DNA of 40,218 nt from assembly GCF_024294785.1 (NCBI RefSeq), contig NZ_JANCLT010000022.1, positions 1 to 40,218 on the forward strand. The letters run 5' to 3'. Position 1 is the stretch's first letter. The number at the start of each line of letters is the position of its first letter. The DNA is from Ectobacillus ponti (lineage in GTDB: Bacteria > Bacillota > Bacilli > Bacillales > Bacillaceae_G). This document shows positions 7,491 to 15,702 of the stretch, piece by piece. The position numbers and the translations under genes were made by a program. The notes beneath the pieces were generated by a model. That model ran no database searches. It saw nothing but the letters and a program-made list of their open reading frames with translations, and had not been told where the DNA came from.

Positions 7491-8426
7491 TACGATTTCC
7501 ACGCCCTCCTGCTCCTTGGCATCCCGCATAAGCTGGAAGAGGGCCTCATCCTTATTCTTCGCTTCAATCATGCAGTCAATCTGCGGCACGCTTCCCTTGA
7601 TCGCACGAAGGAAGGTGAAGAACATCTCCGGGTCAATGTTATCGGCATGCGCCCGGGGATCCTTCTCGTCACGCGGACTGGAAATGTGCATCTTCACCGG
7701 CAGAGGCGACTTCTCCCACGTGCCAATCACCCGCGGCCACTCGGCTTCCCAATCCACCCCCGCTCCGTTCACCATGTGATGATGATAGTCAAACACAACG
7801 GGCACAGACAGCTTTTCGCCGAGGTACAGCGCTTCTGCAAGGTCAAAGGTCGTGTCATCGTTCTCCAGCATAATCATCTCCTGAATGCGGGTGGGGATGT
7901 CCGCCCAGTTCTCAATGAATTGCTCCAGCGCCTGCTCCTTGTCCTCATAGGCGCCCCCGACATGCAGCACACAGCGGTGCATCGGGTCAATGCCCATCCC
8001 CTTCAGCAGCTGCCGGTGCATCCGCAGCGTTTTCAGGGATTGCTTCAGAATCTCTTCCTTCGGGGAATTCAGCACAACAAAGTGATCGGGATGGAAGTCC
8101 ACCCGCATCTTGTGTTCCTTCGCAAACGCGCCTAACTCCTTTAAATTCTTTTTCAGCGGCGCGATAAAATCCCAATCCCCCAGCTCTTCATGATTGGCAA
8201 GCGGAATCAGCTTGGAGCTGAAGCGGAAAAACGAGATATCATAGGCAAGGTTATGCTTCAGCAGCCGCAGACAATTTTCCAAATTCGCATTCGCAATCCG
8301 CTCCAGCTTCGCAATGGCCGCTTCTCGGTCCTTCAGCCGCTGGAATTGTGCAAAGGTCATCGTTTGGGATGGTGAGGCGTTTTGCAGATGGACACTCATT
8401 GCAACGTAGCCAAGCCGTACAAGCAT
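7464..8426 (-). CDS. uvsE: UV DNA damage endonuclease UvsE
   Basis: 320 residues from ATG 8426, preceded by GGAAGGGAG. An ATG at 8450 has no site. UvsE/UVDE is a TIM-barrel, metal-dependent enzyme that nicks DNA 5' to cyclobutane dimers and 6-4 photoproducts, independent of UvrABC. Visible metal-site motifs: RVDFHPDHFVVLNSP, MLENDD, VVFDYHHHM, VKMHISSPR (the Lys of this segment is carboxylated in known structures) and CMIEAKNK. The N terminus RLGYVAMSVHLQNASPSQTMTF matches the family. It sits between ydcA and cshA, a place where B. subtilis has other genes. Function in UV or spore DNA repair follows from the family. Confidence 0.93.
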   Translation of the reverse strand: MLVRLGYVAMSVHLQNASPSQTMTFAQFQRLKDREAAIAKLERIANANLENCLRLLKHNLAYDISFFRFSSKLIPLANHEELGDWDFIAPLKKNLKELGAFAKEHKMRVDFHPDHFVVLNSPKEEILKQSLKTLRMHRQLLKGMGIDPMHRCVLHVGGAYEDKEQALEQFIENWADIPTRIQEMIMLENDDTTFDLAEALYLGEKLSVPVVFDYHHHMVNGAGVDWEAEWPRVIGTWEKSPLPVKMHISSPRDEKDPRAHADNIDPEMFFTFLRAIKGSVPQIDCMIEAKNKDEALFQLMRDAKEQEGVEIVNGASFYLK

Positions 8427-8478
8427 AGAGATGCTCCCTTCCTGGGTCATTATGTCTTAGTATGTCCCGGGAAAGCAC

Positions 8479-8510
8479 AAAAAAGCAGCCTTCCTTAGGA
8501 AAGCTGCTTT
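8479..8510 (-). terminator. Terminator after cshA
   Basis: Stem AAAGCAGC/GCTGCTTT plus inner TTCC/GGAA with a 3-base loop, followed on the minus strand by six T and GTGC. It lies 7 bases after the cshA stop. Confidence 0.85.
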
Positions 8511-8516
8511 CTCTCA

Positions 8517-10079
8517 TTATGCGCGGGATGCTGTCGGCTTGCGCTTACGGTCGCCGCCGCCATTTCCCTTATAGCCGCCCTCTGGACGTGAACCGCCGCC
8601 TTTGCGGTTGTTGCGTGCACGGTCACCGCCGCGGTCGCCGCCACGGTCACGATCGCCGCCACGATAGCCGCCACGGTCACGGTCACCGCCACGGTAGCCG
8701 CCGCGGTCACTGCGGTTACGGTCGCCGCTGCCGCCGCGTCCGCGGTTGCGGTCACGACTAACTACCGGTGGTTCATCAGTCAATTGGACTGGTGTTGTAT
8801 CCGGCTCTTTTGTCATCATTTTCAATGCCGCTGCCACAACTGCAACAGAATCATTCTCTTCCAGCAATTCCTCAGCCATACGCTTGTAGTAGGACAGGTT
8901 CTCGCCTTCAATGATGCTTGCCATGCGCTCAGCAATCAAACGCTGCTGGCCTTCCAGCGCCTCATCCAGCGTTGGCGGTGTCATGCGGTCAATCTTGCGG
9001 TTTGTTGTACGCTCGATGTTCTTCAGCTGGCCGAATTCACGCGGCGTCACGAACAGCATCGCAATACCATTTTTGCCGGCACGGCCCGTACGGCCGATAC
9101 GGTGCACGTAGGATTCCGGATCCTGTGGAATATCAAAGTTGTATACGTGTGTTACACCGGAAATATCAAGTCCGCGTGCTGCCACGTCTGTTGCAACAAG
9201 CACTTCGATAGATCCTTCTTTGAACTTCTTCAGAACAGACAAACGCTTTGCCTGTGACAGGTCGCCGTGGATGCCTTCTGCTGCATAGCCACGCAGTGTC
9301 AGAGCCTCAGACAGCTCATCCACGCGGCGCTTTGTGCGGCCGAAGATGATTGCCAATTCCGGAGATTGAATGTCAAGCAGACGTGTCAGGATGTCAAACT
9401 TCTTCTTCTCCTGCACTTCCAGGTAGAATTGCTGAATGTTTGGCATTGTCACTTCTTTTGCTTTTACTTTAATGTGCTTTGGCTCACTCATGAAGCGCTC
9501 AGCAATGCGGCGGATTGGGTCTGGCATTGTCGCGGAGAACAACAGTGTTTGGTGCTCCTCCGGCACATCGGACAGAATTGCTTCAATGTCTTCAATGAAG
9601 CCCATGTTCAGCATTTCATCCGCTTCGTCCAACACAACTGTTTGAACGTCCTGCAGGCGCAGTGTTTTGCGGTTCATATGGTCGAGGATACGTCCAGGCG
9701 TTCCGACAATGATATGCGGCTGCTTCTTCAGCGCGCGAATTTGACGGTTGATATCCTGGCCGCCGTAGATGGATAGGATGCGTACACGCTTGTCGTAGCC
9801 GATTTTGTAAAGTTCTTCAGAAACCTGAATTGCCAGCTCGCGAGTCGGCGCGATAACAATCCCTTGAATGGTTCCTGCACGAGTATTGATTTTTTCAATT
9901 AACGGCAAACCGAATGCCGCTGTTTTTCCTGTTCCTGTTTGCGCTTGACCGATAATGTCCGCTCCTTCGAGCGCAACCGGAATCGTTTGAGCCTGAATCG
10001 GCGTTGCCTCTTCAAATCCCATTTGCTCAATTGACTTGAGTAGTTGTTCGCTTAAACCTAATTCTTGAAATGTTGTCAA
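8517..10079 (-). CDS. cshA: DEAD-box ATP-dependent RNA helicase CshA
   Basis: 520 residues from TTG 10079, with AAAAGGAG upstream. Motifs in order: Q motif (TPIQ, 26-29), motif I AQTGTGKT (46-53), PTRELA (78-83), TPGR (127-130), DEAD (151-154), SAT (182-184), ARGLDI (301-306) and HRIGRTGR (326-333). A basic RG/RGG-rich tail from about residue 448 to the end (repeats of [10 protein letters not shown]) gives extra RNA binding. CshA unwinds RNA in cold adaptation, ribosome assembly and, with the degradosome, mRNA decay. The length fits CshA. The TTG start and a terminator-like hairpin in the leader (10118-10155) suggest control by transcript structure. It lies downstream of murF as in B. subtilis. 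Confidence 0.96.
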   Translation of the reverse strand: MTTFQELGLSEQLLKSIEQMGFEEATPIQAQTIPVALEGADIIGQAQTGTGKTAAFGLPLIEKINTRAGTIQGIVIAPTRELAIQVSEELYKIGYDKRVRILSIYGGQDINRQIRALKKQPHIIVGTPGRILDHMNRKTLRLQDVQTVVLDEADEMLNMGFIEDIEAILSDVPEEHQTLLFSATMPDPIRRIAERFMSEPKHIKVKAKEVTMPNIQQFYLEVQEKKKFDILTRLLDIQSPELAIIFGRTKRRVDELSEALTLRGYAAEGIHGDLSQAKRLSVLKKFKEGSIEVLVATDVAARGLDISGVTHVYNFDIPQDPESYVHRIGRTGRAGKNGIAMLFVTPREFGQLKNIERTTNRKIDRMTPPTLDEALEGQQRLIAERMASIIEGENLSYYKRMAEELLEENDSVAVVAAALKMMTKEPDTTPVQLTDEPPVVSRDRNRGRGGSGDRNRSDRGGYRGGDRDRGGYRGGDRDRGGDRGGDRARNNRKGGGSRPEGGYKGNGGGDRKRKPTASRA

Positions 10080-10117
10080 TGTTACTTCTCCTTTTCTTAA
10101 CTCGTATTCCTATGGCC

Positions 10118-10155
10118 AAAAAGGACATTCCCCGTCATCACGGAAAATGCCCTTT
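10118..10155 (-). promoter_or_regulatory. Terminator-like hairpin in the cshA leader (candidate attenuator)
   Basis: A 16-bp stem with three G-U pairs and a 4-base loop: AAAGGGCATTTTCCGT pairs with ACGGGGAATGTCCTTT on the minus strand, followed by TTTTT. It lies between the proposed cshA promoter and the start codon, about 40 bases upstream of the latter. If it terminates, expression needs readthrough or antitermination, or the leader is made as a small RNA. Confidence 0.6.
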
Positions 10156-10236
10156 CTTCCGATCTCTTCAGTATGTGTGGCACAACGGGCAATTGCGTTG
10201 CAGCTGCTGAAAATACGAACTTCTCGTACTTTAATC

Positions 10237-10265
10237 ATTATAAGTTTTGTGTTTACAAAAAGCAA
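10237..10265 (-). promoter_or_regulatory. Candidate sigma-A promoter for cshA
   Basis: Minus strand TTGCTT (10260-10265), 17 bp, TATAAT (10237-10242). The -10 is perfect and the -35 poor. Predicted leader of about 150 bases. The -35 overlaps the 5' part of a terminator stem. Confidence 0.5.
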
Positions 10266-10278
10266 ACCCCTTGTTTGC
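10257..10278 (-). terminator. Second terminator downstream of murF
   Basis: GCAAAC and GTTTGC form a 6-bp stem followed by TTTTT on the minus strand, about 240 bases after murF and just before the cshA promoter. Confidence 0.5.
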
Positions 10279-10394
10279 CGGCTCCAAGGGCAATCTGACA
10301 CCGAATTCCAGTGATTTGCCCCACAAGTATGCCGCCTGCTTGCTTATATGCGTGCTGCTCTGTAAATGATTGGATGCCACTTTTTTTCAAAAGA

Positions 10395-10427
10395 GGAAAA
10401 TGAAAACACTTACAGAGTGCATTTTCC
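10395..10427 (-). terminator. Hairpin/terminator downstream of murF
   Basis: GGAAAATG/CATTTTCC (8 bp) and inner CACT/AGTG (4 bp) form a long stem with an AAAA bulge; TCTTTTG follows on the minus strand. TTACAGAG (10410-10417) in its loop could instead pair with CTCTGTAA (10358-10365). Between 10080 and 10517 I see no gene, only these leader and terminator elements. Confidence 0.5.
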
Positions 10428-10517
10428 CGTCAAAGTCTGGCTGAATACTGCTGCAGACCGGATTCTTTTACAGTATGCCTGCTTCACGGCTAATTTATCT
10501 GCCTTTCCGGCAAAAAT

Positions 10518-11897
10518 TTAAAATCTCTGCAGATTTTGAATAACATCCTCAAGCCGCATCCCCCGTGAGGCCTTCACCAGCACGACGTCATCCGGCTGCA
10601 CCAGCTCCTTCAGGTCACGCGCCAGCTCTTCTTTATCCATATATGTCTTCACTCTGCTTCCAGTCAAACGCTGAGCAGCTCCGTCGGCAATCTGCCTGGC
10701 CAGATTGCCGTAAGTATACACATAATCCACCGCTTCCGGAATGCTTGCGCCGACCTCATAATGGAACTGCTCCTCATAGTCGCCCAGCTCCAGCATGTCG
10801 CCAAGGACCGCAATTTTGCGGGCATAGCCGTTCAGTTCTCCAAGCAGGGCAATTGCGGCCTTCATGGAGGTCGGGCTGGCATTGTAGGCATCATTGATGA
10901 TGGTCAGTCCGTCCGGCAGCTTAATGATTTCCAAGCGCATCTTCGTCATCTCAAGCTGGGACAAGCCAAGTTGGATATTCTCCCACGTTACGCCGAAATG
11001 CCGGGCCACTGCCATGCAGGCGAGTGCATTATATACATTATGCTTGCCAAGGACCGGAACGAAGAACTCCAATTCCGGCTCCTGCGGGATACAAAACGCC
11101 ATGCCGTCCGCACGGAACTGCACCTGTGATGGGTAGAAATCATTCGTCTCCCCTTCACCGAAGGTTATGACAGGGCCTGGAAGCTCCAGATCCTTCACCC
11201 GCTCGGCGAGCAGCGGTTCATCCCCGCTGTATACAAAGAGGCCATTCTCCTGTAAGCCCAGCACAATCTCGAGCTTCGCCCGGGCAATGCCGGCCCGTGA
11301 GCCAAGGTCCTGCATGTGGGATTCCCCAATATTTGTAATGATGGCGGCATGGGGCTGCGCCAGCTTTGTCAAAAACTCAATTTCGCCAAAAGCGGACATG
11401 CCCATTTCCAATACAGCCACCTCTGTGTCCTCCTCCAAACGGAGAATGGTCAGCGGCAGGCCGATGTGATTATTGAAGTTGCCTTCTGTTTTCTGCACCT
11501 TATAGGTGGTTGCCAAAAGGCTCGTGACCATGTCCTTCACGGTTGTTTTGCCGTTGCTGCCGGTAACGCCGATTACCTTGACAGACAGCTCCTGCAAATA
11601 TGCTTTGGCCAGCTGCTGCAGAGCCTGTAGTGTATCGTCCACCAGAATAACCGGAATGCCTGCCGGCGGCTGCGGCGCGTCCTTTTGCCACAGCATGGCC
11701 GCGGCACCGTTTTCCACAGCTGCCCCGGCAAAGCTGTGCCCATCAAAGCGCTCGCCGCGGATCGGCACATACAGCATGCCCGGCCCGATGCTGCGCGTAT
11801 CAATGGAAACACCCTCAATATACGTATCATATGCAGATGCCGGCAAAGCGCTTCCGCTTACCATACTTTGTACTTGCTGTAATGTCCGTCGAATCAT
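10518..11897 (-). CDS. murF: UDP-N-acetylmuramoyl-tripeptide--D-alanyl-D-alanine ligase
   Basis: 459 residues from ATG 11897, chosen because GGGAGGA lies 6-7 bases before it; an ATG two codons upstream is too close to that site. MurF adds D-Ala-D-Ala to UDP-MurNAc-tripeptide in the cytoplasm, finishing the soluble peptidoglycan precursor. The Mur ligase N domain is followed by the ATP-binding loop VTGSNGKTTVKDM (GSNGKTT at 113-119), the central domain with NIGESHMQDLGSR, and the C domain with INDAYNASPTSMKAAI and VLGDMLELGD. It follows ddl, which makes its D-Ala-D-Ala substrate, with 58 bases between stop and start. Confidence 0.97.
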   Translation of the reverse strand: MIRRTLQQVQSMVSGSALPASAYDTYIEGVSIDTRSIGPGMLYVPIRGERFDGHSFAGAAVENGAAAMLWQKDAPQPPAGIPVILVDDTLQALQQLAKAYLQELSVKVIGVTGSNGKTTVKDMVTSLLATTYKVQKTEGNFNNHIGLPLTILRLEEDTEVAVLEMGMSAFGEIEFLTKLAQPHAAIITNIGESHMQDLGSRAGIARAKLEIVLGLQENGLFVYSGDEPLLAERVKDLELPGPVITFGEGETNDFYPSQVQFRADGMAFCIPQEPELEFFVPVLGKHNVYNALACMAVARHFGVTWENIQLGLSQLEMTKMRLEIIKLPDGLTIINDAYNASPTSMKAAIALLGELNGYARKIAVLGDMLELGDYEEQFHYEVGASIPEAVDYVYTYGNLARQIADGAAQRLTGSRVKTYMDKEELARDLKELVQPDDVVLVKASRGMRLEDVIQNLQRF

Positions 11898-11918
11898 CTT
11901 CATTCCTCCCTGCACAGA

Positions 11919-11947
11919 GAAGCACTATTCCTGTTGAATAGTGCTTC
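11919..11947 (-). repeat. Perfect 12-bp hairpin between ddl and murF
   Basis: GAAGCACTATTC pairs perfectly with GAATAGTGCTTC around a 5-base loop. There is no T-run on either side, so it is not a standard terminator. It ends about 8 bases before the murF ribosome binding site. Confidence 0.6.
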
Positions 11948-11955
11948 CGGCTTCA

Positions 11956-13035
11956 TTACATTGTGTATTTGATCTGCTGCTTCTCTTCGTAACGCTCAAT
12001 CGCCAGATTTACCAATCTTTCAATCAGCTCCGGATACGCAACGCCAGTGTGCTGCCACAGCAGCGGGAACATGCTGTAAGGCGTGAAGCCCGGCATGGTG
12101 TTCACTTCGTTGATGTATACCCTGCTGTCCGCTGTCAGGAAGAAGTCTGCGCGTGTGAGGCCGGCGCCATCCAACGCCTTGAACGCACGGATGGCGTAGT
12201 CGCAAATCATTTCATATTCCAAATCGGACACTTCAGCCGGGATGATCATGGCTGTATCGCCGTCAATGTACTTCGCCTTATAATCATAGAATTCCTTCTT
12301 CGGCGCCACTTCACCCACAACAGAGCACTTCGGTTCGTCATTGCCGAGAACGCCGAGTTCAATTTCACGGCCGGTAATATTCTCTTCAATAATAATTTTG
12401 CGGTCGAATTGGAAGGCCTCTGCAAATGCCGCCTCCAGCTCTTCACGTGTTTTGCACTTGCTGATGCCCACACTGGAGCCCAGGTTGGCCGGCTTGACGA
12501 AGCAAGGGTAGCCCAGTGCCTCTTCCACTTTGGCAAAAGCCGCTTCCCGGTCCTTCTCCCATTCGCTGCGGATAAACCAAACATATTTCGCCTGCGGCAG
12601 GCCTGCCTGCTCGAAAATATTCTTCATCATCACTTTGTCCATGCCGGCAGCAGATGCCAGGACGCCGTTTCCGACGTAAGGAATATTCAGCAGCTCCAGC
12701 ATGCCCTGCACTGTGCCGTCCTCCCCGTTCGGTCCGTGCAGCAGCGGGAATACAACATCAATGCTGTCTTCCTCCTCGCTGGCCGCTGCAACACTGCGTC
12801 CCAGGGAAAGCGGGGAGATGGCCTTCGTCTGCTCTGTCAGCCGCAGGGACTGCACATCCTTCACCGGGCCTTCCAGGCGCTCGCCCTTCACCCATTGTCC
12901 TTGCTCGGTAATATAAATTGGATATATTTCAAACTTGCTGCGGTCCAGGGCTCCGATGACTGCAAGCGCCGTCTGCAGGGATACCTGGTGCTCCGCGGAT
13001 TTACCGCCATATAGTAAGCCTAGCTTCATTTTCAT
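11956..13035 (-). CDS. ddl: D-alanine--D-alanine ligase
   Basis: 359 residues from ATG 13035 behind AAGGTGG; the in-frame extension to 13113 is rejected for lack of a site and family similarity. An ATP-grasp enzyme joining two D-alanines for MurF. The N-terminal domain begins [17 protein letters not shown]. The ATP-grasp region includes [17 protein letters not shown], and the C-terminal catalytic part has [30 protein letters not shown] with the metal ligands (Asp, Glu, Asn). Length is within the usual range of VanA-like/DdlB forms. ddl and murF are adjacent as in B. subtilis and are probably co-transcribed. Confidence 0.97.
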   Translation of the reverse strand: MKMKLGLLYGGKSAEHQVSLQTALAVIGALDRSKFEIYPIYITEQGQWVKGERLEGPVKDVQSLRLTEQTKAISPLSLGRSVAAASEEEDSIDVVFPLLHGPNGEDGTVQGMLELLNIPYVGNGVLASAAGMDKVMMKNIFEQAGLPQAKYVWFIRSEWEKDREAAFAKVEEALGYPCFVKPANLGSSVGISKCKTREELEAAFAEAFQFDRKIIIEENITGREIELGVLGNDEPKCSVVGEVAPKKEFYDYKAKYIDGDTAMIIPAEVSDLEYEMICDYAIRAFKALDGAGLTRADFFLTADSRVYINEVNTMPGFTPYSMFPLLWQHTGVAYPELIERLVNLAIERYEEKQQIKYTM

Positions 13036-13071
13036 AGGGAAACCACCTTGTTTCATTTTTCTTATTTTCCT

Positions 13072-13099
13072 ATTGTAGCACTTTTTGTCGAAGGAACAA
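13072..13099 (-). promoter_or_regulatory. Possible promoter for ddl
   Basis: Minus strand TACAAT (13072-13077) with TTGTTC 16 bp upstream (13094-13099). The -35 match is weak. Confidence 0.3.
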
Positions 13100-13147
13100 A
13101 TGAAGGTTTGCAAAAGTACCGGGGCATTTACCTAATTATATGTAGCG

Positions 13148-13213
13148 GGAAAGAAGGGGGTGACTCGACAGCCCATCCCTTCTTTCCATGAAAAAACCCG
13201 GGCATCGCCCGGG
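13148..13213 (-). terminator. Strong terminator after the MFS exporter gene, with a second hairpin
   Basis: CCCGGGC (13197-13203) and GCCCGGG (13207-13213) form a 7-bp GC stem with a 3-base loop, followed on the minus strand by six T. Just beyond is a second stem, GGAAAGAAGGG (13148-13158) with CCCTTCTTTCC (13177-13187). Confidence 0.85.
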
Positions 13214-13220
13214 CCTCCTC

Positions 13221-14492
13221 TTATGAACTCTGCTTGAGCTGCTTTTCCGGTGCCCGGTGCTGCACCATGCGGTCCAGGGACAGGTAGACGATGCCGGCAA
13301 CGACACAGCCGGCGCCAAGAATAGTGAACAGCACCTCGCCCAGCCTTTGCTCCAGCAGGTACCCGCCCAGGAGCGGCCCGAGGGCACCGCCGCAAATCCA
13401 CTGCAGGCTGGCGGCTCCCATGTAGGTTCCCCGCAGATGCTCAGGCGCCAGATTGGCGACGAACGTCATTTGAACCGGGGACATCACCATTTCCCCCAGC
13501 GTATACAAGGCATAGACGAACAGAAGTACGGCCATGACCAAGGGAATCCCCGCGCCGGCCGAAGCGAACAGCTGCGGCAGCCAGCCGACGGCAAGAAGCC
13601 CGAAGCCAAACAGCAGGGAACCGTACAGCATCATCCGGCCGATCGGCTTATCCGTCGCCCATTTGGAAATTTGGAACTGAAACAGCACAACAAGCGCCCC
13701 ATTCAGCGCCATCATATACGGATATGGATTCTTCTCGCCGAAGATGGACTTCATTTCATTATCAAAATGCAGCGGCAGCATTCCCTCTGTCTGTGAGAAT
13801 CCCATGGAAATAATGATGCCGGTCAGGATATAGACAAGCAGCACCCTATCCTTCAACAGGACCTTCCATACAGGCGGAACCTCCAGCTTCTCCCCCTTCT
13901 CCTTTTCCTTCGACTGCGGCATCGTTTCCTGGATAAAGAGGGCAACCAGCAGCGTGTAGAATAATAAGGAAGAGGCTGCCGCAATGAAGATCACATTCTT
14001 GGAAACAGCGACCACGGAAGCGCCAAGAATCGGGCCGATTGCCGCCCCGATGTTGTGCCCCATCCGCAGCAAGCCATATGCCTCCGTCCGCTTCTCCGGC
14101 TCTGTCACATCCGCAACCATTGCGGAGGCCGCCGGGTGAAACAAGGAATTGCACAGCCCCAGTAAGGCTGACAGCACCGCATAGGCGACGAAGCTGTCAA
14201 AAAACAAAAAACCAAGCATGACAAGCCCATTGCTTGCCATGGAAAGCATCATAATCGGCTTGCGGCCGTACACATCCGCGATGCGGCCCCCAATCATAGA
14301 CCCAAAGCTTGCTGTAATCGGCGATAACGCCATTACAATGCCGACATGCACTAAAGAATCGACCTTGTCTTTAAGATATAAAGCAAAAAACGGCATCAGC
14401 ATCATGAAAGCAATGCCGTTCAACGTTTCCCCCAAAAAACGGATCCAAACGTTCCGGTCCATCGACCGAAGCTCCTGCAGCGTATTCCTCAA
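13221..14492 (-). CDS. MFS transporter, DHA1-type multidrug exporter family
   Basis: 423 residues from TTG 14492 (GAGGG upstream). Twelve hydrophobic segments are expected from the length and pattern. Motif A appears in the loop between helices 2 and 3 as GGRIADVYGRKP, and the motif-C region as GHNIGAAIGPILGA in helix 5, which is typical of exporters (antiporters). A charged central loop (QSKEKEKGEKLE) separates the two halves. Similar Bacillus proteins are annotated as MdtH/YttB-like drug exporters; the substrate cannot be read from sequence. It is divergent from an ArsR regulator, which suggests regulation by it. It ends in a strong terminator. Confidence 0.85.
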   Translation of the reverse strand: MRNTLQELRSMDRNVWIRFLGETLNGIAFMMLMPFFALYLKDKVDSLVHVGIVMALSPITASFGSMIGGRIADVYGRKPIMMLSMASNGLVMLGFLFFDSFVAYAVLSALLGLCNSLFHPAASAMVADVTEPEKRTEAYGLLRMGHNIGAAIGPILGASVVAVSKNVIFIAAASSLLFYTLLVALFIQETMPQSKEKEKGEKLEVPPVWKVLLKDRVLLVYILTGIIISMGFSQTEGMLPLHFDNEMKSIFGEKNPYPYMMALNGALVVLFQFQISKWATDKPIGRMMLYGSLLFGFGLLAVGWLPQLFASAGAGIPLVMAVLLFVYALYTLGEMVMSPVQMTFVANLAPEHLRGTYMGAASLQWICGGALGPLLGGYLLEQRLGEVLFTILGAGCVVAGIVYLSLDRMVQHRAPEKQLKQSS

Positions 14493-14800
14493 TGTAATCC
14501 CTCGTCTCTCTCTGTTTTACACGAAACCCTCCCCATCTTAGCATAGTTCTCAATAATTCTAAATATTTACAATTCGTATTTTTCTTTTTAAATAAACATA
14601 AATAGATATAATTCTACATAAGGCAGTTCGAGCCTGCCTTGCAGAGACGGGAACAGACAGCGTTTTTTAACCGCTGTAGGCACAAATCATTAACATTATT
14701 TACATAGTGTTAAATACAGAAAAAGCAGGAACATGTGATTCTGCCGAGAATACATATACTGGAAATCATCTCAACCTTATGTAAGGAGTGACTTGTACCT
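14493..14800. other. Structured intergenic region between MFS exporter and ArsR gene
   Basis: No gene seen in 308 bp. It contains a perfect 7-bp hairpin AAGGCAG/CTGCCTT (14620-14640), a 6-bp hairpin ACAGCG/CGCTGT (14657-14677), a TATAAT at 14607-14612 in very AT-rich DNA, the dyad at 14690-14713, and TATACT at 14755-14760. No -35 box pairs convincingly with either -10 on the plus strand. Confidence 0.6.
14690..14713. promoter_or_regulatory. Candidate ArsR operator (imperfect 12-2-12 dyad)
   Basis: A 24-bp inverted repeat in which 10 of 12 positions pair (outer arms TTAACA and TGTTAA). It lies about 90 bases before the ArsR start codon, between the two divergent genes, and has the size and AT-rich character of ArsR/SmtB operators. 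Confidence 0.45.
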
Positions 14801-15085
14801 ATGAAGAATTATGAGTTGAACCAGGATCTATATATAAACAGTGCTGAGAAAATGAAGGTGCTCGGTCATCCGGTCCGCTTTGGCCTGGTCAAAATGCTGG
14901 TGGATCAGGGCCCCTCCAACGTGACGGACTTGCATGAGGAATTCCAGCTCCCGCAGCCCGCAATCAGCCAACATTTAACGAAGTTAAAGAGTAATCAGAT
15001 CGTCAGGGGAACGAGAAAAGGGCTGGAGGTATATTACGAGGTAATCGACGAGCAGGCAAAAAATATTGTCCAGTTTTTTTCTTAA
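14801..15085 (+). CDS. ArsR/SmtB family transcriptional regulator
   Basis: 94 residues. A winged helix-turn-helix of the ArsR type: VLGHPVRFGLVKMLV (helix 2-3), NVTDLHEEFQLPQPAISQHLTKL (recognition helix region, about 40-63) and the wing VRGTRKGLEVYYEV. There is no CxC metal motif in the recognition helix and no other cysteine at all, so it does not look like a classical arsenic sensor; the inducer is unknown. The first 15 residues form an extension (MKNYELNQDLYINSAEK). Divergent from an MFS exporter, with a dyad between them, it probably represses that gene, itself, or both. AAGGAG is unusually far (12 bases) from the ATG. Confidence 0.88.
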   Translation: MKNYELNQDLYINSAEKMKVLGHPVRFGLVKMLVDQGPSNVTDLHEEFQLPQPAISQHLTKLKSNQIVRGTRKGLEVYYEVIDEQAKNIVQFFS

Positions 15086-15090
15086 ATTGC

Positions 15091-15120
15091 AGAGAAGCCC
15101 TTGTCGGCAAGGGCTTCTCT
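15091..15120. repeat. Perfect 13-bp hairpin after the ArsR gene
   Basis: AGAGAAGCCCTTG pairs perfectly with CAAGGGCTTCTCT around TCGG, 5 bases after the stop codon. There is no T-run after it, so it may be an mRNA 3'-end stabiliser or an atypical terminator. Confidence 0.55.
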
Positions 15121-15282
15121 ACAGACATCCATTTCCATTCATTGTTCACGTACAAGGCATCTCCTGTCTCTCTATCTGCTATAGGAATGAAAAGGAGTCC
15201 ATCAATCCCTGGCCCACGCCCAAAAGGAAGCGCTTACATATTGAACTGACAGTGTAAGTTTCGCTATCCGCCTACAAAATCC

Positions 15283-15314
15283 TGCAAGCTTTATAAAAAA
15301 AGCAGGGATTTTCT
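15283..15314. terminator. Terminator between the ArsR and OsmC genes
   Basis: AAAATCCTGC and GCAGGGATTTT form a stem with a one-base bulge; T-rich ends occur on both strands. Between 15121 and 15282 I find nothing coding. Confidence 0.55.
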
Positions 15315-15318
15315 CTCC

Positions 15319-15702
15319 CTACTTCACAATTTCAAAGGTTTCCTCGATTTGGATGCTTTCCTTCACCGATTGGACCATGGAGCAATTTTTAAAGGTCCAT
15401 GCCATGACCTTCTCCATTTGTGCGGCCGTCAGCTGCTCCGCTTTCACCACGAAGTGCAGGTGAATGCGGGTGATGCGATTCGCCTCCACTTCATTCCGCT
15501 CCACCTCAGCCTGAATGGACAAATCCTCATAGGAAATACGCTTCTTATCCAAAATGGCCCGCATAATCCCGCCGCTGCATACTGCAATGGATGCTGTCAG
15601 CAGCTCACAGGGACGGAAGCCATGTTCACCGCCATTGTCAATCTGCAACTCCCCATACTCTGTTTCTGCTGCAAAACCTGTTTCCTTCATCTGAAAAAGC
15701 AT
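15319..15702 (-). CDS. OsmC family protein
   Basis: 127 residues from ATG 15702, preceded by GGAGGGGTG; an extension to 15756 lacks a site. OsmC/Ohr proteins are thiol peroxidases acting on organic hydroperoxides through two cysteines. Here the candidates are C42 (in LLTASIAVCSGG) and C107 (in WTFKNCSMV), spaced as in the family, with a further C32 before the long helix. The N-terminal segment ETEYGELQIDNGGEHGFRPCELL fits the OsmC fold. It stands alone on the minus strand between the ArsR and HAD genes. The exact subfamily (YhfA-like rather than Ohr) is a guess from sequence style. Confidence 0.85.
   Translation of the reverse strand: MLFQMKETGFAAETEYGELQIDNGGEHGFRPCELLTASIAVCSGGIMRAILDKKRISYEDLSIQAEVERNEVEANRITRIHLHFVVKAEQLTAAQMEKVMAWTFKNCSMVQSVKESIQIEETFEIVK

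Noticed and set aside
8462-8761. Arg/His/Gly-rich frames on both strands over the cshA tail, and possible tandem-repeat or CRISPR-like array
   Set aside because: The repeats are short, codon-phased units of the RG-rich tail of CshA, without unique spacers.
10110-10301. Small minus-strand frame (63 codons) in the cshA leader
   Set aside because: No ribosome binding site or family; it runs through the promoter and hairpin.
14615-14680. Known riboswitch class (preQ1, guanidine or manganese type) in the ArsR leader
   Set aside because: Stems are present but the conserved loop nucleotides of these classes are not.
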